Source: Symsagittifera roscoffensis
Taxonomy: Eukaryota; Xenacoelomorpha; Acoela; Convolutidae
Length of the DNA stretch: 64,000 nucleotides
NCBI RefSeq assembly: GCF_963678635.1
Contig: NC_087064.1
Coordinates: 57,356,338 to 57,420,337 of the forward strand
Direction of reading: 5' to 3'
Shown: positions 10,985-21,700 of the stretch, piece after piece
Layout of the letters: each line of letters starts with the position of its first letter
Position numbering within the stretch: position 1 is the first letter of the stretch
Translations under genes and position numbers: made by a program
Notes under the pieces: model-generated
The model's input: the letters and a program-made list of their open reading frames with translations, nothing else
What the model was told of the DNA's origin: nothing
Database searches by the model: none

Positions 10985-13594
10985 CTAAAAAAAATGATTA
11001 TTTTGAGACTGAAAAGCGGTGGTATGGGGTTGTTCAATAATTTGTTCATAAGTATTATGGTCTTGTGACTGGTGTGTCATTATATGTTGGATGGGACTTT
11101 GTGATGTGGTGAGTTGAAAATTTGGATTATGTGTGATGGCTAAATTTCGAAAATTTCGTGGGACTAGGGATAGTGGATGGTTATTTGGTAGGGGTGGTAA
11201 TTGTGGTGCCGTTGGCGTTATGTCTACATTATTATGTTCTTCGTCGTATGTATTTTGTCGTGTTGCTATTTTTGTGTTATATTCTTTTATTTGTGCGTCT
11301 AAAAGAATTTTGTTTATAGATGTAGAAAAGATTCCAAAAAATCCTGCAAAGAGTATGCGTGCTACGCTTGCTTGTCTGTTTACTTGTGTGTGTATAGCAC
11401 ATGTGTTGTAGATTCCTTTTAAAAGTGAGAAAAGAAATCCAATAAAGTTAAACATTGCGTATAAAATAGTCAATTTTTCTAAGATGTAGTAGGGCCATCC
11501 TAGAAAATCGAGGATCTCATTTTTGAGTGTAACAAAGCTAAAAATGTTAATTGGTGATATATCTTGGGGACGGTATTTTTCACCGTTTAGATATATATAA
11601 TCTTTAATGTCTTTAAAATATCCGCTATAGTCTTGCGTGTAGATATCGGCAAATCCTGCGGTTTCTGCAAGTTTGCGTAAATTTTGGTCTATTGATTGTC
11701 TTTGTATAGTGTCCATTTGTGTTAATAATTCTTGGAATTGTTGTGTTCTAATGTGATGTTGAATATCTGATTTTGAATAGATTCCTATTGATTGTAAGTC
11801 TATATTTGGGTTTCGAGCAATAGCGCGAATGCTTTCTGGTGAAAATTTTTTGAGTGATTGCATTAATGTGGGATATGGAGTGAGAAGATAATATTTATTT
11901 TCATCAGGGTTTAGTTGTACTACATTGTGGCTGTTTTCTGATCCACATGGGACTGCGGTATCCCAGAAATAGGTTCTTCGTGAAAGTGTATCCACGAAAT
12001 GTACTTTATTCTTATAAAAGATAGGGATTCTTTTATAACATCGTTTATCTTCAAAAACGTATAGTGGTGATACTTTTTTAGTACAAGTATAAAACCATAA
12101 GATGTTTCCTTCATAGTCTAAAAAATTTGATCTATTTCCAGATAATAAGTATCCTGCATAGGGTATTTTTAATACTGCTAGTGCAAGTGATTGTAATATT
12201 TGTGTTCGTTCTAATTCGCATAGTTGGTGTAGTGTTTCTAATTCGGAGAGTGACATTTCTTGAAAAATTCGGCTAATTGTATAATCTAGTTTCATATCTA
12301 AATGAATATCATAGTGGATATTACCGAAATATGTAGTATTCATTAGTGATAATTCTTGTAAGCGTGTGCTTCTGGTGTCATGGGGTTTTAGATGTCCACC
12401 AGGTTGTCCGTTGCTTTTTTCAAAATTAACTGGTATATAGGATGTTCCTTCGTTTGGAGGATGACCTGTGGCATATGGGTCAATTTTTACTTTTCCAGTG
12501 GTCATGTCGAATCCTTTTTCGTATTCAACTAATATTTCAGAGTATTGTGTTCTGTGAAGTGGATTCCTGTATTTACATGCAAGTTCTGTTTCCTGATATA
12601 TTTGAAAACGTGTCAATTTATTTTCTATATTGTCTATGTTTCTAAAATTAGAACTTAGTTTTCGTGATGGATGGACTTGTTCATATGGAATTGATTGTAT
12701 AAAATATTTTTCGTGAAATTTTATCATACGAGCGTGTATTTTTGCTACTTGAAATGTTGTACATGTATCTTCGGGGAACCAAACAATTGTTGCTTGTGTT
12801 CTCGTTGTAGGGTCGCAATAACCTTGATCATTTTTACAAGGTAATCGGATTCCTTGATAGATCATTGTATTATCTGATAAATCTCGTGTTAGTTGTATTT
12901 TTTCGAGTTGTATTTTCCAATCAAAAAACATTATTTCTTGGTATCCTTTATTTTTTGTGTCTGCTTTGCAGTTTGATGGGTCATTTATACCAATGTGTGG
13001 TATCCAATGTTTATCGTGTAGGTCATAGGTTAATCGTCCGTGTGCGCCGTTATATGGGTATTTTTCGTCTAGTTTTATATGTCCTTGGTGTCTTTCAAGT
13101 TGTGATTGATGTACAGAGTCTGAAAAAACTTGAAAATTAACTAATTTTCTTTGGGAGTTTTTATTTTGTGTGATGTTTAGTCTAAGTAATTCATTTTTAC
13201 AATCGTCGGGATTGAGATGTAAAAGACGTTCTATATTACTTTGATAGAATGATTCATGGTCAAGTCGGTTTTTGTTTCCGTTCGAGACTTGTGAACAATG
13301 TACTTTCTTTTCGGAAAATGTTGCTGTGAATTTATAACATGTAACTGTTGTTGCTCGGGCTTTTGAATAGAGTGTTGCTATTACATCTGTGGTTTCTATA
13401 GCTTGTGGTTCTGTTTCACATTGTGATACTTGATTTATTGCATATTTATGTAGTGTTTTTTGTTCATTTTCTTCACAATCGTAATGTGTTACTAATAAAT
13501 CTTGTGGTCCTGTACGAGGAGAAGGGTTTATGTTTTGATTTGAGATTACTAGAAAAAGGAGTTGGAGAAAAATTAATAATTTTAGAATATACAT
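10985..13594 (-). CDS. env: Envelope-like glycoprotein of the LTR element
   Basis: The 869-aa protein starts at an ATG with a hydrophobic signal peptide (residues ~1-19). The ectodomain is Cys-rich and has several NxT/NxS sites. Near the C-terminus are hydrophobic stretches (~675-705 and ~725-742), followed by a polar tail, as expected for a membrane-anchored fusion protein. The N-terminal layout of spaced cysteines (YDC start, then two further Cys-centred strands) reminds me of chuvirus-type glycoproteins captured by other retroelements. That affinity is inference from pattern, not an alignment. The start codon lies inside the last codons of the upstream frame (overlap at 13582-13594), and the next ORF begins 6 nt after the stop. 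The reading frame is unbroken. Confidence 0.75.
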   Translation of the reverse strand: MYILKLLIFLQLLFLVISNQNINPSPRTGPQDLLVTHYDCEENEQKTLHKYAINQVSQCETEPQAIETTDVIATLYSKARATTVTCYKFTATFSEKKVHCSQVSNGNKNRLDHESFYQSNIERLLHLNPDDCKNELLRLNITQNKNSQRKLVNFQVFSDSVHQSQLERHQGHIKLDEKYPYNGAHGRLTYDLHDKHWIPHIGINDPSNCKADTKNKGYQEIMFFDWKIQLEKIQLTRDLSDNTMIYQGIRLPCKNDQGYCDPTTRTQATIVWFPEDTCTTFQVAKIHARMIKFHEKYFIQSIPYEQVHPSRKLSSNFRNIDNIENKLTRFQIYQETELACKYRNPLHRTQYSEILVEYEKGFDMTTGKVKIDPYATGHPPNEGTSYIPVNFEKSNGQPGGHLKPHDTRSTRLQELSLMNTTYFGNIHYDIHLDMKLDYTISRIFQEMSLSELETLHQLCELERTQILQSLALAVLKIPYAGYLLSGNRSNFLDYEGNILWFYTCTKKVSPLYVFEDKRCYKRIPIFYKNKVHFVDTLSRRTYFWDTAVPCGSENSHNVVQLNPDENKYYLLTPYPTLMQSLKKFSPESIRAIARNPNIDLQSIGIYSKSDIQHHIRTQQFQELLTQMDTIQRQSIDQNLRKLAETAGFADIYTQDYSGYFKDIKDYIYLNGEKYRPQDISPINIFSFVTLKNEILDFLGWPYYILEKLTILYAMFNFIGFLFSLLKGIYNTCAIHTQVNRQASVARILFAGFFGIFSTSINKILLDAQIKEYNTKIATRQNTYDEEHNNVDITPTAPQLPPLPNNHPLSLVPRNFRNLAITHNPNFQLTTSQSPIQHIMTHQSQDHNTYEQIIEQPHTTAFQSQNNHFF

Positions 13595-14718
13595 GTGTAT
13601 GATAATCCTGAGTACGGATTATAAAATGTAATGTAGCCAATTGTGTTTTTGGTATATCTGTCGTATTTGTATATTACTTCAGTAGTTATAAACGGTGGTG
13701 GTAGTGATTGAGCTGTTATGTTAGGTGGATTTAATGGGTAGGGATGTTGGGTAATATTATTTAACTTAACTGTGATTTCAAACTTTAATTGTAAACTGTT
13801 TTGTTGGAGTATTTGAATATTGTGATCACGGATATCGTTGTGAATATCTTGGCGATATTGTAATCTATTCAGTGCCCAGTTATGAAGGCGGTTACTTTCT
13901 TGATGTTGTCCAAATAGTGGTGGAGGTGCTGTAAATGTATTCCAATCTAGTCTTAAAGGAATATTTATTGATGATTGTTCTCGATATCTAGCGTCGAGAT
14001 TATTTGGAAAATTTAAGTTAAAAGGTGGTGGTGAAATCTTGCTTATTGATGGTGTTGATGGTAGTGACAATGTTTCTGGTAGTGATGAGGATGTTGTTGT
14101 ATCCGTAGAAATATCTATGGGGTCATTGACTAAATTTGGTTCACCTTGTGTAAATGAATGTGTAGTCCAATATGGAAATCGTGATGTTTGGTTTGTGGGG
14201 TTGAAAGGATTTTCACGTATTTGCTCAGATGTTGGTGTTGAACCTAAGTAATCTGATGGTAGGCTTGAGGTGCTACGTTGTGAAAGAAGCGTAGGGGTTT
14301 CTGGTAATATACCAATGGGGTTTTCTGGAGTGTTTTGTGATGGGGATTGAGGTATATCAAAATGAACTCGGGGAGTTTGAAGATTTCTGTTTCGTCGAGG
14401 ATGTATAATTTGTCTATTTATTTCGACTGTATTTTGGTTTTGACTAGAATTTCTTATTCTACTTAGTTCTTGTGGTAGTGTTGGGTATAGGTTATATGTT
14501 GGTTCGCTTAGAGGTGCTTGTCGTTGAACTGGTTCTAGTGGTTCTGATAAACGAGCATGTCGTTCTTCAAAAGTGTATGGATTGTCTTGAAAAGAAATTC
14601 GTGTAGATGTTTGAGGATTTTGAGTAGTTGAAGGTGGTGTTTGGTTATCTTGGGATGATGTCGGTGAAGACTGATTCTGTGACTGTTGGGTAGCAATTTT
14701 TGATGGATTTTTGAATTG
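13582..14718 (-). CDS. Long open frame without AUG between pol and env
   Basis: The frame is open from just after a TAA at 14719-14721 to the stop at 13582-13584, about 378 codons, yet I find no in-frame ATG. The first two thirds are Pro/Ser/Thr/Gln-rich and look disordered. The last ~100 residues are more ordered and end in SGLSYTCIF, overlapping the envelope start by 13 nt. A plausible route is splicing from an upstream AUG to an AG in the first 60 nt, for example before TCACAGAATCAG; non-AUG initiation is the alternative. No family is recognised. Its position directly before env could make it a leader or matrix-like partner of the glycoprotein. Confidence 0.55.
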   Translation of the reverse strand, partial: QFKNPSKIATQQSQNQSSPTSSQDNQTPPSTTQNPQTSTRISFQDNPYTFEERHARLSEPLEPVQRQAPLSEPTYNLYPTLPQELSRIRNSSQNQNTVEINRQIIHPRRNRNLQTPRVHFDIPQSPSQNTPENPIGILPETPTLLSQRSTSSLPSDYLGSTPTSEQIRENPFNPTNQTSRFPYWTTHSFTQGEPNLVNDPIDISTDTTTSSSLPETLSLPSTPSISKISPPPFNLNFPNNLDARYREQSSINIPLRLDWNTFTAPPPLFGQHQESNRLHNWALNRLQYRQDIHNDIRDHNIQILQQNSLQLKFEITVKLNNITQHPYPLNPPNITAQSLPPPFITTEVIYKYDRYTKNTIGYITFYNPYSGLSYTCIF

Positions 14719-14723
14719 TTACT

Positions 14724-14912
14724 TTAGTGGGAAGGTTTATGTTTATTATAGTATTCTTCCAAAAAAAGAATTAGAATGATTGTTGCTAGGGCAAATGTGA
14801 AGATTGCTTTCTTTATACATTTACATATTGTCAAAATGAGGGATGATAAAAATGTTATGAAAATTACAAACAATAAAAAAATATCGGTTCTACTGAAAAT
14901 TGTTCGTATCAT
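14724..14912 (-). CDS. Small two-helix membrane protein (62 aa)
   Basis: It starts at an ATG that overlaps the stop of the preceding small ORF in the tetranucleotide ATGA. The protein has two hydrophobic segments (about residues 11-30 and 36-52) separated by a short basic, Cys-containing loop, and a polar tail. I do not recognise it. Its size and layout resemble small viral membrane proteins, but function is unknown. It ends 3 nt before the stop that opens the next frame. Confidence 0.5.
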   Translation of the reverse strand: MIRTIFSRTDIFLLFVIFITFLSSLILTICKCIKKAIFTFALATIILILFLEEYYNKHKPSH

Positions 14913-15139
14913 TTAGACAAGTTATATGACTCGTACCTGTGGATGTAATCAAGGGTTTTGGAAAGTTGGAGGAATAGTTCGAGTATAGTGTAGAAAATTA
15001 AAAAAATGTTACAAAAAATGATTAGGATTATTAGAAAAGATTCAAGTATATCAAAAAGAAATATTATAAAGGTTTCAAGTATTGTAAAAAAATGTTTAAG
15101 ATTTATGAGTATTTGAGTAACTGATTGAGAGAAGAGCAT
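14909..15139 (-). CDS. Small hydrophobic protein (76 aa)
   Basis: An ATG start at 15139 leads a protein that is almost entirely Ile/Leu/Phe from residue 10 to 60, which would span a membrane two or three times, followed by a polar tail. The stop shares ATGA with the start of the next ORF, an arrangement used for stop-restart translation in some viruses and retroelements. About 600 nt of non-coding sequence precede it after pol. Low-complexity AT-rich DNA can make chance hydrophobic frames, so confidence is moderate. Confidence 0.48.
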   Translation of the reverse strand: MLFSQSVTQILINLKHFFTILETFIIFLFDILESFLIILIIFCNIFLIFYTILELFLQLSKTLDYIHRYESYNLSK

Positions 15140-15737
15140 TTAAGAAATGATCTCTTGGTCGAATATTTTTTGCTGTTTGAGGCGATTTTCTAGTGTGGTC
15201 GGATTATTTATTAGTTTTTTGACAAGTGGGTTGAGTTTTGTAAAAAATTGTTGGGGGCAATTTTCATGGTGACTGGGAGGTCGTCTTTTTCTTTATTTTT
15301 GTTTGTCAAATGATCCGGGGTATGGTGAGATTTTTATACTTTAGGCTAATTAAAATGTTCATTTTGTTACTTTAGGCTAAGTTAACAAATTTGCTTTGGG
15401 GGTATTCGTGGTCTGAGTTGGGGAAATATTGTTGATCTTTGGGTTATTAGATAAGGGAGGGGTACGGTATTATGGTGATATTTATTTTAGTTGTCAAGTT
15501 GGAGTGGTTTGCTTATTTTTGACCTGGAGGTCGTAAAGTTATAGTTATAGATGTGCCTGGAGTTCTATATGATTCGTCTAATTGGTCTTAGTTTGAGTTA
15601 GAGAAAGTGACGGATTGGATGAATCCTATTGGTCTATTTTGAACTAGAATTATTACGTACTTGTCAGCATGTTATTTTGAAAAATGTAAATGAAAAATGT
15701 TTCGGAGGTTTCAAGATTGTGAAGTATAATGTTAAAA
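15140..15737 (-). other. Gap between pol and the envelope cluster
   Basis: About 600 nt without a credible frame. Two short words are repeated, ACTTTAGGCTAA (near 15345 and 15370, plus strand) and a GGAGGTCGT word (near 15276 and 15527). This is where a splice acceptor or promoter for a subgenomic envelope message could lie; I cannot single one out. Confidence 0.45.
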
Positions 15738-18700
15738 TTACTTTTGAAATTCCACTTTCTTTAAAATTTTAGATTGGGGGATGAATATTTTATAGTTTTT
15801 ACGTGGTTGATTTCGGAGTCTTGTTGTTTTTCGATTTTCTGATTTGTCGATTTGTTCTTGGGGTATTATTTGTTCGGTCATTTTTCTATTTTTTCTTTGT
15901 TTTGGGGATTCTTTATGGTTTTGTGTATTGTTTTTGGTGGTGGTTGGTTTTGTGTTTTGATTTTCGGTGGGGTTATCATTTTGTTCTGTGTTTTTCAGAT
16001 GTGGTTCATTTTGAATGATTTTTAATCCTGTGAAAGAATATAATTGAGTTAATTCGCGGAGTGCGTATTCTTTTGGGTAATAAGGTAATAGGTTGTTTCG
16101 ATGTTGAACGATTTCTTTTTTGTTTGAGTCGGTAATTTTATATGTGACATCAGTGGGTTTTGCAATTATTTGGTATGGTCCTTTTCGAAGGGGTTGTAAT
16201 TTTTTAGAAATTCCTTTTTGAGTATTAAAATTAGGTATTAAAACAAATGTTCCAATTTTTAATTCGGAGGCTGGTGTAAAACGTGAATTGATTTGTTCAT
16301 TAATGTTTTGTCTTTGTAATAACTTTTTTGTTATTTTTTGATAAATTTCATTGTGTTTTTTATCTCTATTTAGAATCCATTCGGTGTGTGTACCGGAGGC
16401 TAGTTTAAGAATTTGTGGGTGATGAAAATGATCTTCATCGTGTGTATGTAAAGGTAGGTTATAACAAATTGAGTCTTTATTTGGTTGACAATAACCTTGT
16501 GCGTTTTTATGAGAATTTGCTGTAAACATTATTGGTTTGCGTGGCTTTTGGTTAAAAACCATTTCGTATGGTGACATTCCTAAAGTTGTCGTAATTTGTG
16601 AATTATACGCTAAGGGAAATAATTTTACATCTGCTGACCATTCGGTATATTTTGTATCATTTCCGTTGATGATACATCTAAGATATTCTTGTAATGAACG
16701 GTTCATACCTTCGACTAAGCCGTTTGTCCAAGGTGCATGAGATGTACGTGGTTTGTGTTTAATGTTATATAAATGACATAGTGTGATAATTTCATTATTT
16801 ATGAATTCTGTACCGTTGTCTGTAACTAAAATTTCTGGTAGTCCGAATTTTGCTATCCAGTGTTCATAGAGTGTTGTGTAAGCGTAATAAGCGTTACAAT
16901 GTGGTACTGGGTTAAGTGCTACATAATGTGTAAATGCGTCAACAATTACCATAATGTAGGAGTTTCCTTCGGATGAGGGTGAAATTGGTCCTTTGGTATC
17001 AAATGAGATACGATGGTTAAAGTACAAACTTTGTCCTTTAAAATCTTGTTTTTGTGCTATTTGTTTTTGATTTGGGTAAGGTTTATTTAGTTGACATACT
17101 ATACAGTCATTGCATAGTACTTTTATCCAAATTGGTGCATTTGGGAAATAAAAGTTTTGTATAAAATTTGAATATGTTTTTTCTGATCCAGAGTGTCCTT
17201 TAATATTTTGTGTATGTGAAATATTAAAAGCTATAAGAATCATACTTAAAGGGAGACATGGAACTGTAGATTCATTCAGGTTATACTCTAAAAGGTCTGT
17301 ATTTTCGTTAATGGTTGTGTTGTTAAATTTGCGAAAGTATCGGAGGAGTGTTTTGTTTCCTAGAATGGTTGAATCTGCTTTGATAGGTTTAGTTTTATAT
17401 TTGTGCCATGATTTCAGTTGTCGAATTACTGGGTCAAGGTTTTGATATTGTTTCAGTGTTGAAATTGTAATTGTTTCTGTTGGGGGGAGAAAAATGTTTT
17501 CGATTTCTAATTTAGATAAAGGTATTGTATCAAGTGGGTCATGGAGGTCAAAAACTTGATTTATTGTGTATTTTGAATCATTTGTTTGTGGTCCTGATAA
17601 ATTTATTTTATCAGTTAAATCTTCTTTTTCAATTAGTGGAAAATGGTCTTTTTTAGGCGGGTGTTGTTTTGTTCGTTTTTGTTGGGTGTTATTTTTTATC
17701 CATTGAGAATATGGGATTGGTTTGAAAGTTGATGTTCCAAGTAAATCAACTTCATAATGATTATTTTGACAATCTAAATAAAGTGGGAAATGTTGTAAAC
17801 TATTTATTTGTGATTGTTCAATATCAGTTTTTACTGCATATTTGCATTCCAATCGGGGTGATGTTTCGTTTTCTGCAAGGTAGAATTTTATGTTTTTGGG
17901 TATTTCAACTGTTGTTTTTCGTGTAAGTAATTCAGGTGGTGTATTTCGACTTAAGGTGTCTGGTAATGCAAGATTTTTTCCTGCAGTCCAAACTATATGT
18001 AAGTTTGGAAATTTCATTAGAATTAGTTGAAATCTGTAAACTCGGTGGTTTGGGTTAGATTTTTGTGTAAAGAGAAAGATGATTGGTTTATGGTCTGTGA
18101 ATAGAACTGTTGGATGTTTTGATCCAAGTATCAGAAATTCATATTCTGTCAGTGTATATATTATGGCTGTACATTCTCTCATTAGAGTTGAGAGTCGTAG
18201 CTCTGCTTGAGTGAATAATCGAGAATTTGCTGATATGAGGTTCATTTTATTTGTACCATTATGTGATTGTAATAGTGCTGCACCGATGCCAAAGTTCGAA
18301 GCATCGCACATTGCATAAAATGGTTGATTTGAATCTGGAATTGTGTTTGAAATTTGTTCAGTTAAAAGTTTCTTTATTTCTTCAAATCGTGTTTGATGTT
18401 CTGTGTTCCATTCAAAATTATTTTGTTGTCTAAGGATGTTATAAAATGGTCGTAGATATAATTGCATTTTATAAACATATTTACTTAAAAAGTTTAACAT
18501 TCCAAGAAATTCTTGGATTTTCTTTTTATTTGTTGGTGGTTGAAGTTTTTGAATAGCGTCAATGCGTGATTTCAATGGAGTGATTGTTTTTCTTTCTATA
18601 TTATGTCCTAAGAATTTAACTCTTGTCAAAAAGAAGTGTGATTTATCGGGGGCGGCCTTCAGATTTTCGTTCTGAAGTATTTGGTGATATTTTTCTAAAA

Positions 18701-21700
18701 CATTGAACATCTCGTCTTTTGTTTGTGATTGCATAAAAACATCGTCTAAATAGGTGATTGCGTTTTTCTTGAGTATTAGTGGTCTAAAAATTTTGCTCAT
18801 AAAAGCTGAAAATGCTGCTGGTCCTATGGATATTCCATAGAATAAGCGGTTGAATTCATATTGTTGGTTTCCGATAACAAATTGTGTTAAACGTCGTGAT
18901 TGTTCATCTAGTGGCATTTGATTGTATGCACTATTCATATCGGCGGTTGTAAAGTATTTGCCGTTTATTTTTGTTAAAATAACTTGTATTGGTTCAATGG
19001 GCCAATTACATTTTGATTCATCTATGAGTGAATTGAGGTATCTAGCGTCGAGAACGATTTTTAATGATTCTCCTTTAGCTAGAATGATAACGGGGTTGAT
19101 AAATGTGTTGCCTTTTGGTTGTTCTTCTTTATTAACTGGTGATATAATGTTGTATTGTTCTAAAATATCGAGTAATCTGTTCACTTTATCATGTAAGTGA
19201 ATTGGTACTTTACTTGCTCTCTGTTTTTTGAAAACTGCGTCTGGTTTTAACGGGAGATGTAGTGATGAACTGATTTTTCCAACATCGAATTTTGATGTTG
19301 CATAGACTGATGAATATTTAATTAGCTGTTTGGCTAATTTTTCGAATTCGTCTTGTGTTATTTGTGAATGTTGGAAATTAAACATTGTTAAAAATTTTTG
19401 TTGGTCCTCTGTGTAGTTACTTATGTTGAATGTAGGTTTGAAATATGGAGTTTTTGTGAAATAATCCGTATTTCTGTTTTCGTTACTTATTATATTATTT
19501 ATAGATAATTCTTCATTAAGAATTGTAGATTGGCAAATATCTAGTAATTGGAGTATATTATTTACGCGATAGGCTTTTTCGTGTATTGGTGATATTGTAG
19601 CGTTGGTTTCACAATATCCTAAAAGTCCTAAAGGTAATGTTACTTGGTAAGGTGTGTTATTATAGACATGTAAGGAAATGATATCGGAATTCGAATTTTT
19701 CAAATATTTTATGGATGAGATTGTGATTTTGAAAAATTTGTGAATAGGTTTGAATTCAAATTCTGACATATAAAATTTTTGTTTGTTTTGTTCTTTATCA
19801 TATTGGTGAACTTGTTTGATTAAAAAATTATAGATATTTCCTGATAGTGGTTTTAGGTGTTTTCTTTGTTGGTTAAATATCGGGTAGAATTTTGAAAAGA
19901 ATGGTGGTTGTTTATTTAATCTTTGAAAAAATGTTAAGGATGTTTCTTTTGTTTTTGTATATTTATCTTTGATTAAAATTTTACTATTTAGTATGTTAAT
20001 TGTTGGTATATACTTCGAAATAAATGGTATTCCAATGATATTATATTTAATGTCAGTGATATGGAATATTTGTTTAAATGGCTTATTTAAAATTTTGCTT
20101 TGTTCCATTGTTCTGGTGGGGAGGAGAAATAATTGGATTTTTCCGTAGTTTATCAATGTTGATCCTTGTGCTGTTGCTAACTTACTGGAGGTTTCAAGAG
20201 GTGTTAGCTTTGGGTGTAAAGTTTTTATTTCATTCCATGTGGGGATGTTTATTATGTTTGATTCTGCTCCTGAATCAATTAAAAAATCTATTTCAAGGTC
20301 TGGTGGTTGAAATTCTTTGTTTCTTGGGCTTTCTAAGAGAAATGGTATTGTCCAAATTTTTTCTTTGGGTTGTTCTTTTTGTATATTTTGATAAATGTGG
20401 TTTGTATTCAAGCATTTTGTTTTGGTATTTTTATTGGTTTGATCTGTAGTGTTAATCTCGTTTGTTTCTTGCGTCGTTGGTGTAGAATTTATGGGTGTAG
20501 TGTAATAATTTTGAAGAAATTCTGATTGATTTTCATATATGTGTGATGGAAAGGGTTGTTCATATATGACAGATTCATAGTCATTTTCGACTTTTATCAT
20601 ATTGATAGAAAGAGTGTTTTCAGTATCACTTTCTGAATCTGATGATGTACAGTTTATTTGATTGAGTTGTAACGTATCAGTTACTGTGTCATCAATACCT
20701 GGAGGGTCTGATGTTGTTTCTGGATTAGATTGTACTTGATTGATTTGTCTTTGATGTTTAGGTGTACTACTTCTGTGGCGATTATTAGAATTATTATAGT
20801 TATTATTATTCCGGTGTGGTGATTGGGAATAATTTCTATAACGATTATTATAACTTGAGTGTCGATTCTGTGAATTATTTCGCGATCTGTTTTGGTAATT
20901 ATTGTTTGGTCTGTTATAGTTCGATCTATTATATGAGTTATTCCTTGATTGATTGTTCGGGTAATTCTGGTTTCGGTTGTTTGAATAACTTCTATTTCGA
21001 TTATAGGAGTAGTTTCTATTCCTATTGTATGATGAATTTCGTGATTGGTTGTTTGGATAGTAGTTATTTCTTGATTGGGAATTAGATCTAGAAACAAATC
21101 GTTGTGTATTTGAATTTGATCTGGAGTAGTTATTTCGACTATTTGGTCTATTGTAGTGATTTTGTGATGAATTATTCGTGTTTCTTCGTTCTGGTGATCT
21201 TCCTCTATAACTTGAGTTATATGGTGATTGATTTCTTGTATAATTTGTATTGTTCGGGAGTGGTTTTCCTGAACTGTTGTTGCTGTAAACTGTTTTGTTC
21301 GGTAGATTTTGATCTTTTTTCATGTATTGATAGAATGATTTATTTGGTTCTTTATATTTTTGAGGTTTATTTTGATTGTCTTGCTGTTTTTGTCTACATT
21401 CGGAAATACTATGTCCGTATCGTCGGCAATAATTACACCATTTTTTGAAAGATGGTTTGCCTTTAAAGTTCGGGTTCTTTTCGTAAATATTGAGTATTTC
21501 AGTGATTTTTTCAACGAGGTCTGTCTCTGATTCCTGTATATTATTAATATTAGTGGGAGTCGTTTCAATTCTATTAACGTATTGTAATTTCAGATTTTCC
21601 GTTTCTTCTAGTTTCATCGTGATTTCTGCTTGTTCTAATTTGTCTACTAGTTTTCGAAAATCTAAATCGGGTTCTCGAATTGAAGAAGGATGGGATGCTC

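Noticed and set aside
20681-21097. 138-aa minus-strand Ile/Thr-rich frame inside gag-pol
   Set aside because: Out-of-frame reading of the Asn/Arg/Ser-rich repeat stretch of Gag.
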